DNA of 64,000 bases from CAVZAB01 sp963773155 (lineage in GTDB: Bacteria > Pseudomonadota > Alphaproteobacteria > Rhizobiales > Beijerinckiaceae). Position 1 is the stretch's first letter; every line of letters begins with the position of its first letter. Below are positions 18,685-27,031 of the stretch, in pieces. The notes below the pieces were generated by a model. It was not told the DNA's origin and did not search any database. It saw only the letters and a list, made by a program, of their open reading frames with translations. The stretch is from assembly GCA_963773155.1 (NCBI GenBank), contig CAVZAB010000010.1, positions 62,001 through 126,000 of the forward strand. The letters run 5' to 3'. The position numbers were made by a program, and so were the translations under genes.

Positions 18685-19644
18685 TCAGACCGTGAGCCAG
18701 TGCGACCCGACCAGACGCTCGGCCTCCGCGATGATGCGCTCAACGATCTCGCCCGCCGGTGCAATGTCGTGGATCAACGCACAGCTCTCGCCGGCGATGA
18801 CCGCGGCGACGTCGAAATCGCCCCGTTCTCTCGCTGCCGCATACTCCCGCCCAACCAATTCCATCCTTGTCTCCAATTCATTCTCGCGACCCAGCCAGAT
18901 CTCGGCATGGCGGTTGCGCAATACGCGGCCAGTGTAAGGCGCGGGCCAGCGAATGCGGCGGGAGAGGTCAAAGACGGTTGATCGTACGGTCTGGCCGCCT
19001 TCCGCCTCCAAGATGCGTCGCTTGGCTTCCGGATGTCCCTCGGCTTCCTGCGAAGCGTAGAAGCGAGTGCCCATCAGCGCTCCTTCTGCGCCCAGCATCA
19101 GCGCAGCAGCCAATCCGCGTCCATCGGCAATCCCGCCTGCCGCGACAACCGGCGTGCCCGGGCAGGCGTCGACCACCTGTGGGAGCAATGCAAAGAGCGG
19201 TTCCGACAGGCCGTGCCCGCCGGCCTCCGTGCCTTGAGCAACGATGACATCCGCGGCGGCCTCCATTGCCTCGCGTGCCTGTGACACGCATTGTACTTGG
19301 CAGATCAGCCTAGCACCAGCACTGCGGATTGCGGCGGCGAAGGGACGTGGATCGCCGAAAGAAAGCATGATGGCGGCGGGCCGGTGAGCAAGTGCACGGT
19401 CCAAGACCTGTGGATGCGCGGCAAGACTCCAAGTGATAAAACCGCATCCGATCCGGGAGTTGCCCGCGCGCTCCCATTCCCGGTCGATCCAGTCGCCGTC
19501 GCCGTAGCCGCCGCCTAGCAGACCGAGCCCGCCTGCCTGGCTAACCGCCGCCGCTAGTCTGCCGCCGGCGACGCGGTCCATTGGGGCGAGCAGAACTGGG
19601 TGCTCGATTCCAAGTAGTTGAGTCAGCCGGTTTTGAATTGCCAC
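18685..19644 (-). CDS. Nitronate monooxygenase (2-nitropropane dioxygenase family)
   Basis: A 319-residue FMN-dependent TIM-barrel enzyme that oxidises alkyl nitronates. Conserved landmarks are HPVLLAPMDRVAGGRLAAAVSQAGGLGLLGGGY at the N-terminus, DVIVAQGTEAGGHG (phosphate/substrate loop with the conserved His), VVAAGGIADGRGLAAALMLGAEGALMGTRF (FMN phosphate site) and a C-terminal family tail. Length is normal. It stands alone, flanked by intergenic DNA on both sides, so the physiological role (detoxifying nitronates such as propionate-3-nitronate) comes from the family only. Confidence 0.9.
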   Translation of the reverse strand: MAIQNRLTQLLGIEHPVLLAPMDRVAGGRLAAAVSQAGGLGLLGGGYGDGDWIDREWERAGNSRIGCGFITWSLAAHPQVLDRALAHRPAAIMLSFGDPRPFAAAIRSAGARLICQVQCVSQAREAMEAAADVIVAQGTEAGGHGLSEPLFALLPQVVDACPGTPVVAAGGIADGRGLAAALMLGAEGALMGTRFYASQEAEGHPEAKRRILEAEGGQTVRSTVFDLSRRIRWPAPYTGRVLRNRHAEIWLGRENELETRMELVGREYAAARERGDFDVAAVIAGESCALIHDIAPAGEIVERIIAEAERLVGSHWLTV

Positions 19645-20272
19645 CGCTGGGCTCCTGGATTAATCCCCGGGAAAATTCCGCATGCCCCACTGCAGTTCTC
19701 AAAAACCCTGGACTGATTGCTGCTGTACCTGAGCTCGTCAATCGACTATACAATCCCAGCGGAAGCCGTCACCCGATAGTCCAACGCGCATTGTGTGTGG
19801 ATTGCAAGGGAAATGTGCTGAGCAACAGATAGTTGATGCGCCGCAGTATTGCTCGAAGAATGTGTGCCGCGTCGCTGCGGCCTACCCGGATCGACGTCGG
19901 CGCGCATGGGATTTCCAGATAGCGGGCCTGCAGGGGTGTATCGAGCAGATCACCCGTGGTCACCCCCTCATAAGGGCACGTCCTATGGCCACGGCAAAGA
20001 TGAGCGGGGGTTTGGCCAGGCGGGTTATGCAAAGGGCAACACAGGCGCCTTCGCATTCTGCTCTGAACAATTGGAAAAATCCTGTTTGGCGAACAGGTAG
20101 CGGGCGTGGGGGAAGATCGGCACCCAGCGACATTTGGCCCTCAGCGAGGCCAATTCCAAAGCCCCTTGGATGCAGTGGGATGTTCTTGCTTATTGTGGTC
20201 GATGGGTCACGCGGATAACATGGTGGTAGGCGGTGTGAACTCGTCAAATACCCCAATTCAAAAGACGGAGTC
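19645..20272. other. Intergenic stretch without recognised gene
   Basis: About 630 bases. Long frames on both strands overlap each other and none shows a ribosome site plus a family motif. One minus-strand frame around 19770-20056 has a natural-looking middle (DLLDTPLQARYLEIPCAPTS) but I could not assign it; possibly gene debris. Confidence 0.35.
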
Positions 20273-21127
20273 ATGTCCGAAACTGCTTTCAGTATCGACG
20301 CGTATCTGGATCGCATCGGCCTTGACCGATGCTCCGATCCGACACTGGAGACGTTACGCACAGTTGTGGGTCGGCACTGCGCGGCGATCCCATTCGAGAA
20401 TATTGACGTCCTACTTGGCAGAACGCCGAAGCTCGATCTGGAGTCATTGCAGGGCAAGTTGGTGCGCGACAAGCGTGGCGGATATTGTTTCGAGCAGAAC
20501 CTTTTGTTGCGCGCCGGCCTGCAGGCACTCGGGTTCACCGCTACCGGCATGATTGGGCGAGTGGTGCGGAGCTTTCCGGCCGACGCACCACGGTTCGCCC
20601 TCCACATGTTTGTGCGGGTCGATCTCCCGGACGGACCATTTCTCGTCGATGCCGGATTCGGCAACCTGACGCCAACTGCGCCGATTGCAATGGTGCCAGC
20701 TATCGAGCAGCAGACACCGCACGAGCCAATGCGTCTGTTGTCGGTTGGTTCAGAACTGGTACTGCAGGCCAAGCTTGGTGACACTTGGGAGAACCTCTAT
20801 CGGCTATGCTCGCATGCGGTCGTCGACGCTGATTACGTCGTCGCAAATTGGTTCACCGCGACTAGCCCGGAAAGCATCTTCGTCAGCAACATGATCGCGG
20901 CGCGACCGGGTTTAGGCGGGGCTCGGCTCACATTTCTGAATGGGCGGGTTAGCCATCGCCATCCGGACGGCACAGTGGAGCAGCAGGAACTAGAAGATGA
21001 TGCCAGAATATTCCATGCGCTTGTCGGTACGTTCGGACTTGAAGTGTCGCTCGAGGACACGCGATCCGCGTTAGCCGTGCTCGCGCGTTCTGGCCGCCGT
21101 GGAACCACGCATCCTGTCTTTAGTTGA
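20273..21127 (+). CDS. Arylamine N-acetyltransferase
   Basis: A 284-residue NAT enzyme that moves acetyl from acetyl-CoA to arylamines, arylhydroxylamines or hydrazines. The catalytic triad is visible: Cys72 in RGGYCFEQN, His111 in FALHMFVRV and Asp126 in FLVDAGFGN. The N-terminal helical part includes PFENIDVLLGR, also conserved. Start is supported by ACGGAGTC before the ATG. It is a single gene with intergenic DNA on both sides; the natural substrate is unknown. Length fits bacterial NATs. Confidence 0.95.
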   Translation: MSETAFSIDAYLDRIGLDRCSDPTLETLRTVVGRHCAAIPFENIDVLLGRTPKLDLESLQGKLVRDKRGGYCFEQNLLLRAGLQALGFTATGMIGRVVRSFPADAPRFALHMFVRVDLPDGPFLVDAGFGNLTPTAPIAMVPAIEQQTPHEPMRLLSVGSELVLQAKLGDTWENLYRLCSHAVVDADYVVANWFTATSPESIFVSNMIAARPGLGGARLTFLNGRVSHRHPDGTVEQQELEDDARIFHALVGTFGLEVSLEDTRSALAVLARSGRRGTTHPVFS

Positions 21128-22276
21128 CGGGTGTAAGCATCTGACTGGTTGAAGGGCCCATCCTACAAAGCCTGCAGTACGGTCTTTAGAGGGCAGGCAT
21201 AGGGGCGGAAAGCTTCATAGCCATTCCCAAATCTGCCGGTCAATATCGCCGTATTGGTGTTCAAGAAGCCTTCCAGAAGAAAATGGCAAACTCGCGCGCC
21301 TAGTTAGGGATGCGGTTGCTTTCGTAAAGCGTGCTCTATGTCCGATCGGCTGATGTGCGATTTCGCAAATCGGCTCGCTACCGCCGATCCTAGGATCCCG
21401 GCAGCTGATTGGTGGAGGCAGCCATGTTCACGAGGTGCTTGCTCGATTGTTCGTGATCTAGGCACTCGACGCCTTGGTCGTCATCGCGCGACAACGTCAC
21501 TGGTGACGCTTTCGCTCGATCGATTGGCATCCATCAGGAATAGTTGCCTAGATCTGCCCCTTCGCGGTCAGCCGATGTACAATGCGAAGTGGCACCGGCC
21601 ACTAGTAGGTGCCCCCACGCCCGTGGTCGGTGCCAGGGGCCGCCTCTCGCCAGGCGATGGGCGGCTCCGCTTCGCACATTAAACACCTGGCCGGCTCGGC
21701 GCTGTGCGATTGGTTACAGACTCGACCTATAGCCTTGCTGCGGCCGGTCAGGTGTAGGTCCTCGCACGAGACGCGGTGCACGCGGGCCACGCAGATGTCA
21801 ACGGCCTCGACATCATCCGTGCCGACATTACGACGCGGGAAGACCGTCCGAGCGAATATCGGGTCGGCGCGACCCAGGGGGCGTTCACGCTTTTGTACAT
21901 GCAGAGCGACGACGCGGTCCCGATCAGTGCGCGGGGTGACAGGCGTTTCGGCCGGACGCCACTGGTGTCCTCGGACTGGGCAGTGGAGTCTTCGTCAGCG
22001 ACGTCGACTTCAAGGGCGGCCGGTTGGTGATGTCGCCACTCGAAACCGGGGCGATTCACGGCCACGGCATGATCCCACCCGGCAGGCCCAAACAGATCAC
22101 CGGAGGCGTATTGGCGGTTCATATGATAGTCACGTATGGCCTGAGCGACGTGTGGCTCTGCACAACTGGGGGACCGTGGATCGCTGGATTGCCAACGCCA
22201 GCGTGACGGACGAATGGCAAAAAAGATGACGCCCGCACATCGAGAAGCCAGAAGTTACTTGCGTGAAAACCAGCGG
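21128..22276. other. Long intergenic region with repeat module and gene debris
   Basis: About 1.15 kb. 21338-21727 contains a repeat module described separately. From 21776 to about 22206 plus-strand frames contain natural-looking but interrupted text (VNGLDIIRADITTRE, then in another frame GVFVSDVDFKGGRLVMSPLETG and GHGMIPPGRPKQITGG), which suggests a decayed gene I cannot name. Confidence 0.4.
21338..21727 (+). repeat. Repeat module, copy A (contains two-hairpin repeat copy 2)
   Basis: In order: ATGTGCGATTTCGCA with following ATCGG (about 21353), GGTGGAGGCAGCC (21412-21424), the two-hairpin repeat at 21591-21668, and a terminal block GCTGTGCGATTGGTTACA running to 21727. All four blocks recur in the same order at 40.27-40.63 kb. 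In this copy the frame beginning at GTGGAG is short and not hydrophobic. Confidence 0.65.
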
Positions 22277-23710
22277 TCATGATGTAGGCCTGATGTTTTG
22301 GTTGAAACGGAAAATGTTTTGGGGATCGTATTTCTGCTTGGTGGCGACGAGACGGGTGTAATTCTCGCCGAAGGTTCGTTTCACCAGATCCTCGCCTTCC
22401 TCGCCGAGACCAGGGAAGTTGAGGTATAGGCGGCCCCGATCGGAATGGGCCCGCATGCGCTGCCAAAATTCGCGAGTCCAGTTGATGTTGGCAACATCAT
22501 CGTCGGGTGATCGCCAAACTGAATCGATGGAGAACATGTAGGGCATCGACCTGTCACCAAAGGCAGTCGCGTCGGCCGGAATAGTGGCCGTAGCACCGCC
22601 GAAATTCCAGATCGACGACACAGTGTTGGGTGAAGGCGGACGCCGGTTGCCGTCGACGATCTCATCGATGACTGCATCTGACAGATCATTCAGAAAGTGA
22701 CTCTTCCAATAACAGCGATATTTCCCTGCCGGCATAAGCGCGTCAAATAGCTGTTGCACGCCGGAGTACTTCATCCGGTTCGAAAAATCGGCGACCATAC
22801 CGCCGATCTCTCGCAATGGCTGCATTAGAGCTTCACCTTCTTGCGCGTCGCCGGCATAGACAGCTGCCAAGGTCACGACGCGTTGCCCCCATGAGTCCCG
22901 CGGAAAGTCAGGGCCTTCGGCGACCGTTGAGAATTCCGCGAGGGAGCCAACAACACCGTTCTTATCGGTCAAGAAATCTCGCCACACACGGATCGCGCGA
23001 CCGGCAAGCTCGATTGAGTAGATTGGGGCACAAAACATCACCTCGGGACCTAAGGGGTGAAGCTGAAATTCAAAATTTGTGATAACGCCAAAATTTCCTC
23101 CGCCCCCCTTTAGTGCCCATAGTAAATCGGCGTTCTCCTTGGGGCTTGCGTGCAGCAGCCGGCCGTCGGCAATCACAACGTCGGCAGCAACCAGATTGTC
23201 TATGGTCAGGCCATGGCGGCTCCTGAGCCAACCGATGCCACCCGACAGGGTAAGGCCGGCCACGCCTGTATCGGAAATCAATCCCCCTGGCGTAGCAAGG
23301 CCGAAGGCCTGGGTTTCACAATCAAGATCCCGCCAAGTGGCGCCGCCCTCAACCCAAGCTCGCCGTCGGACGGGATCCACCCGGACAGCGCGCATAGCCG
23401 AAAGATCGATCATCATGCTGTCATCGCCGACGGCATGTCCCGCCACGTTGTGCCCACCACCGCGAATGGAAATGGCCATACCGTGGTCGTGCGCGAAGCC
23501 AACTGCCGTGATGACATCGGCGACTCCCTTTGGCCGGACGATGACTGCGGGTCGGCGATCAATCATAGCATTCCACACGCAACGCGCGGCGTCATAGCCG
23601 CCATTGTCCGCAGTCATCACTTCACCACGAGACGATGAGCGAAGCCCGGCGATGTCAATCGCAAGATGGTGGCTACCCATCACTGGACGCATAGATGATT
23701 GATGGCTCAT
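22277..23710 (-). CDS. FAD-binding oxidoreductase (berberine-bridge-enzyme-like)
   Basis: A 477-residue flavoprotein with a PCMH-type FAD domain: RPAVIVRPKGVADVITAVGFAHDHG, SIRGGGHNVAGHAVGDDSMMIDLS (the His after GGG is the usual covalent FAD site), GLTLSGGIGWL and LLWALKGGGGNFGVITNFEFQL. It ends with the BBE motif NYTRLVATKQKYDPQNIFRFNQNI. Relatives oxidise sugars, alkaloids or other alcohols. No export signal is seen. It is divergent from a GlxA-type regulator 150 bases away, so regulation by that protein is plausible. Confidence 0.9.
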   Translation of the reverse strand: MSHQSSMRPVMGSHHLAIDIAGLRSSSRGEVMTADNGGYDAARCVWNAMIDRRPAVIVRPKGVADVITAVGFAHDHGMAISIRGGGHNVAGHAVGDDSMMIDLSAMRAVRVDPVRRRAWVEGGATWRDLDCETQAFGLATPGGLISDTGVAGLTLSGGIGWLRSRHGLTIDNLVAADVVIADGRLLHASPKENADLLWALKGGGGNFGVITNFEFQLHPLGPEVMFCAPIYSIELAGRAIRVWRDFLTDKNGVVGSLAEFSTVAEGPDFPRDSWGQRVVTLAAVYAGDAQEGEALMQPLREIGGMVADFSNRMKYSGVQQLFDALMPAGKYRCYWKSHFLNDLSDAVIDEIVDGNRRPPSPNTVSSIWNFGGATATIPADATAFGDRSMPYMFSIDSVWRSPDDDVANINWTREFWQRMRAHSDRGRLYLNFPGLGEEGEDLVKRTFGENYTRLVATKQKYDPQNIFRFNQNIRPTS

Positions 23711-23863
23711 GATTGGTCATCTCCACCCAGTTGGTTCGCTTCAGCATTGGTGAGTTGCCCTGCATATGCTGGAGATACTAGGCACTGATTCCCGGCATGC
23801 GAAGAGACAGATTGATTAAAACCGGGGCAAATGTGACACTTCATTAGGAAAGGATGTCTTGTC

Positions 23864-24883
23864 GTGGTCGTCCACCAAAAGCCGTGTGTTGCTCTGCTCG
23901 CCTCGCCGAAGACGACGCCATCAGTGCTCTTTGGACTATATGATGTCCTATTGTCGGTGGGGGCGGTCTATCCCGATATGACGGTGGGCGAACCCGGTGA
24001 CGCTCTACTTGATGTTATGATCATTTCGGCCGGCGTTGAGCCATTCCGATGTTTCGGCAATGTTCTCATTGAGCCCCATGCGGCACTCTCAACGGTCGAG
24101 CGCGTCGATGTGGCAGTGGTTTGTGACATGTACACGCCGATAGATACGCCGCCGCGCGGCCAATATCTTCAGGAAATTGCTTGGTTAAAGAGAATGCACT
24201 CCGGTGGCGCTCTTATTTCTTCGGTCTGCTCCGGCTCGTTGGTCCTGGCGGAGGCCGGGCTGCTAGATGGAGAGCCCTGTGCAACCCACTGGGCCTATAT
24301 TGACCTATTCCGCCGCCATTATCCCGCGGTCCGTCTGCGCCCGGATTCGATTCTCAATCTAGAAAGTGAGCCCCGCGGGATCGTTACCGCTGGAGGCGTT
24401 ACGTCCTGGCAGGACCTCGCCCTGCACATCATCGCCCGGCTGTGTGGGCGCACCGAGGCTTTGCGCACGGCCAAAGTCTATCTCCTCGCGGGACATCAGG
24501 ACGGGCAGTTGCCATTTGCAAGTATGGGCCGTTGCATCCAGAAGAACGATGCTACGATCGCCCGTTGTCAGACATGGATCGCCAAAAATTACACGACGAC
24601 CAATCCGGTCGGCGCGATGACCGAGCATGCCAAACTCAAGCCCAGGACCTTCACCCGCCGTTTCAAGGCGGCTACCGGTCTCCTTCCCATGGAATACGTG
24701 CACACGTTGCGCATTGAGGAAGCCAAGCGGCTCCTCGAATCTACTAGCGCTGCTGGCGACAATGTCGGATTTCAGGTCGGCTACGAGGATCCGACCTTCT
24801 TCCGCCGCCTGTTCAAGCGAGCGGTGGGAATTACTCCTGCTGCCTACCGCCGTAAGTTCGGGAAATTCCCTACCGCCGTATAG
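23864..24883 (+). CDS. GlxA-family transcriptional regulator (DJ-1/PfpI plus AraC HTH)
   Basis: A 339-residue regulator. Residues about 5-190 form a DJ-1/PfpI-like domain (GAVYPDMTV; ALISSVCSGSLVLAEAGLLDGEPCATHWAY, with the elbow Cys in SVCSGS). Residues about 220-330 are the AraC-type DNA-binding domain (KPRTFTRRFKAATGLLPMEYVHTLRIEEAKRLLE and VGYEDPTFFRRLFKRAVGITPAAYRRKF). GTG start with AGGAAAGGA upstream. It is divergent from the FAD oxidoreductase gene and is a likely activator of it; the ligand is unknown. Confidence 0.9.
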   Translation: MVVHQKPCVALLASPKTTPSVLFGLYDVLLSVGAVYPDMTVGEPGDALLDVMIISAGVEPFRCFGNVLIEPHAALSTVERVDVAVVCDMYTPIDTPPRGQYLQEIAWLKRMHSGGALISSVCSGSLVLAEAGLLDGEPCATHWAYIDLFRRHYPAVRLRPDSILNLESEPRGIVTAGGVTSWQDLALHIIARLCGRTEALRTAKVYLLAGHQDGQLPFASMGRCIQKNDATIARCQTWIAKNYTTTNPVGAMTEHAKLKPRTFTRRFKAATGLLPMEYVHTLRIEEAKRLLESTSAAGDNVGFQVGYEDPTFFRRLFKRAVGITPAAYRRKFGKFPTAV

Positions 24884-25132
24884 ATCGCTTGTCCGCTTGT
24901 CCGACAGCGCGGTAATATTTACTGGCCGATTCTTCGTGATATAGTCGATACCCGACTTCGCGGCCTCTTGGATCGTCTGCTACACCATATCTGCTATTGA
25001 TTGGCGGTGCCGACGGCCGAGAACCAGGGTGCGGACAATACCTTGGACTTCGGCTCCGATCGCTGGACTGAGGATCCCTCGGTCAATGGGCTAAGCAAGC
25101 CGAAGAATTATAGTTTGTTGGCGAGATAAGTA

Positions 25133-26681
25133 TCAAACAACCTTGATCTCGGTCATCGTGCCGCTCGCCATGTGATAGAGATGATGACAGTATACCAATC
25201 ACCGCGCTTGTCCGACAAGGACCGAAACTGGCGTGTGCGGCGGCACGATTACTGTGTCACGGATCGGACCCCAGACGCCCCGCCGGCCCTCCTACTAGCT
25301 GGAAATTGTGCCCATGCAAATGCATAGGATGCATCATCGCAGTCGGGTTCATAAACATGATTTCGACTCGCTCGCCAGCTTTGGCCCTCAAGGCCTGGTT
25401 TGCTCCGTGAGCAGCGCCGTTGATCGTCCAACGATAACCAGGATCTTCACCCAGCATCACGTGGAACATACGGTCCACCTGCTTAGCAGGCAGCGGCGAG
25501 CTCGGGCGCAATGCCAGGTCGAGCGAAAGATCCAGGTTCGATGCCTCCGTCGTCGCTTCTGACTCGATCCTCCGAACCTCGGCACCGAGCGTCGCAAGGA
25601 TTATGCCTGTAAGTGCGCGGGCGGCCTCCACCTGCGCTAAAATCGGGAAAGCACCAGTCTCCGCAGGCAACGTCACCATCAGATCGATGCGTTGACCTTG
25701 CGCGAGTGGGAAGCGAGACGCCTTATACGGAACGCATGAGGATCCATCAACACTGATGCAATCGGCCCCCAATTCGCCCGTATCGATAAAAAACGCCGTC
25801 GCCGACGCGCCATTAATGATACGTAGTCGGACGCGGCCATTTCGTTCCACTTTCGCGACATCGGGATCATCAAGCGTCCGATCATTCGCGAGATAGGCGT
25901 CATATGACACGTCATTGGCGTGGACCATCATGCCCATCCCGTGTTGCATGCTCCCCATCCTGCCGCCCATGCCGCCGTTGCCCATAGTTGGACCTTTGCC
26001 GTCACCCCCCATGTTCATCGACATGCCCTTCATGCCGCTGCCGATGTTCATACCTTTACCCATGTTCATGCCGCCAGGAGCATGTCCCATTCCAACATGA
26101 TTGCTGGCTGGCATGTGGCCGCCATGCCCAGAGTGAGCCGGCGCCTTAGAAAGTTCCGCCAGAATTTCGCCTGGCGACCGGAAAGTAAAGTCATGCAGCA
26201 TGATGACCACATCCTGCACGTCACCTGCATCATTTTCCCGTGTGATCATCGGAGCGGCGAGTAGCTGCTGTTCCGTCAGCTGGTGGGAATGCATCCAGTG
26301 CGTGCCAGGCGTAAGCCGGACGTCATGCGTATCGCTGGCCCCTGGGGCAAGAGTACCCCCTCCCGGCCGCGACCGGTCCTGCTCCGGCGGTGCGAAAACC
26401 TGACCGTGCCAATGCATAACGAGCGGTTCTGTGGTGCCGTTGAGGACTTGGCCGGCGAAACGGTCGCCCTCGTTCGAATAGAGGCCGGGGTGCCCGGCTG
26501 GTCCTGTAATGCTGAACACCTTTGCCGCCTTGCCTTTCACTTCGATCTGGCGTGGTGCGATCGTCAGACGGGCATCGGCAGCGCGCACCGGCCGGATACT
26601 TCCGCTGGCGAAAGCCAGGGCAGAGGCGCCGAATAGAAAGGAGCGCCGATCCACAGCGAGCGAAATAGGGTGATAATTCAT
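25133..26681 (-). pseudogene. CopA-type multicopper oxidase, C-terminus frameshifted
   Basis: The open frame is 25257-26681 (474 residues), starting after AAGGAAC at MNYHPISLAVDRRSFLFG, a Tat signal (DRRSF). Copper ligands His90-x-His92 (MHWHG), His128/131/133 (HWMHSH) and the HPMHLHGHNF motif are present. Residues about 210-280 form a Met/Gly/His-rich stretch likely to bind copper. The frame stops at GRLGSDP just after HLHGHNF. The missing end lies downstream in other frames: IRDTVIVPPHTPVSVLVGQ, a stop, then VYCHHLYHMASGTMTEIK ending at 25133. The last motif, which carries type 1 and trinuclear ligands, is thus out of frame and the enzyme should be inactive unless the sequence is in error. 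It is the last gene of the minus-strand copper cluster. Confidence 0.85.
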
Positions 26682-26897
26682 AATAATGTTCCTTTTGAAG
26701 TAAGTTGGTAAAACAACGTTCGACAGTGCCAGAAGTGCTTGCGGCAAATTCGCTGGCGTAGTTGGGAGTGCACGACTTAGGATGGCTCTGGCCGTCGTGC
26801 CCACGCGGAAAATGCAACAACGGAAAAGCCCCAATCAGCCATGGGCCACTTATGATCTCGTCCATTGTGGGCTCCCATTCCTGTGGGACAGCGCCTT

Positions 26898-27017
26898 TCA
26901 ACTCCGCAAATATCTGACCAAGGCGGCAATAGCCAATATAAGGAGGACCAAAATCAGAAATCCGACAATACCCATTCCCCACATGCCGCCGCCCATCATT
27001 CCGTATCCACCCATCAT
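26898..27017 (-). CDS. Met/Gly-rich single-helix membrane peptide of copper locus
   Basis: A 39-residue protein too short for usual ORF cut-offs. It begins MMGGYGMMGGGMWGMG, continues with one hydrophobic helix (IVGFLILVLLILAIAALV) and ends RYLRS. A strong AGGAGG site precedes the ATG. Such peptides are common beside copper P-type ATPases; the Met cluster may bind Cu(I) at the membrane. It lies between the ATPase and the multicopper oxidase genes on the same strand, only 14 bases after the ATPase stop. Confidence 0.75.
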   Translation of the reverse strand: MMGGYGMMGGGMWGMGIVGFLILVLLILAIAALVRYLRS

Positions 27018-27031
27018 AACTTCCTCCTAAT

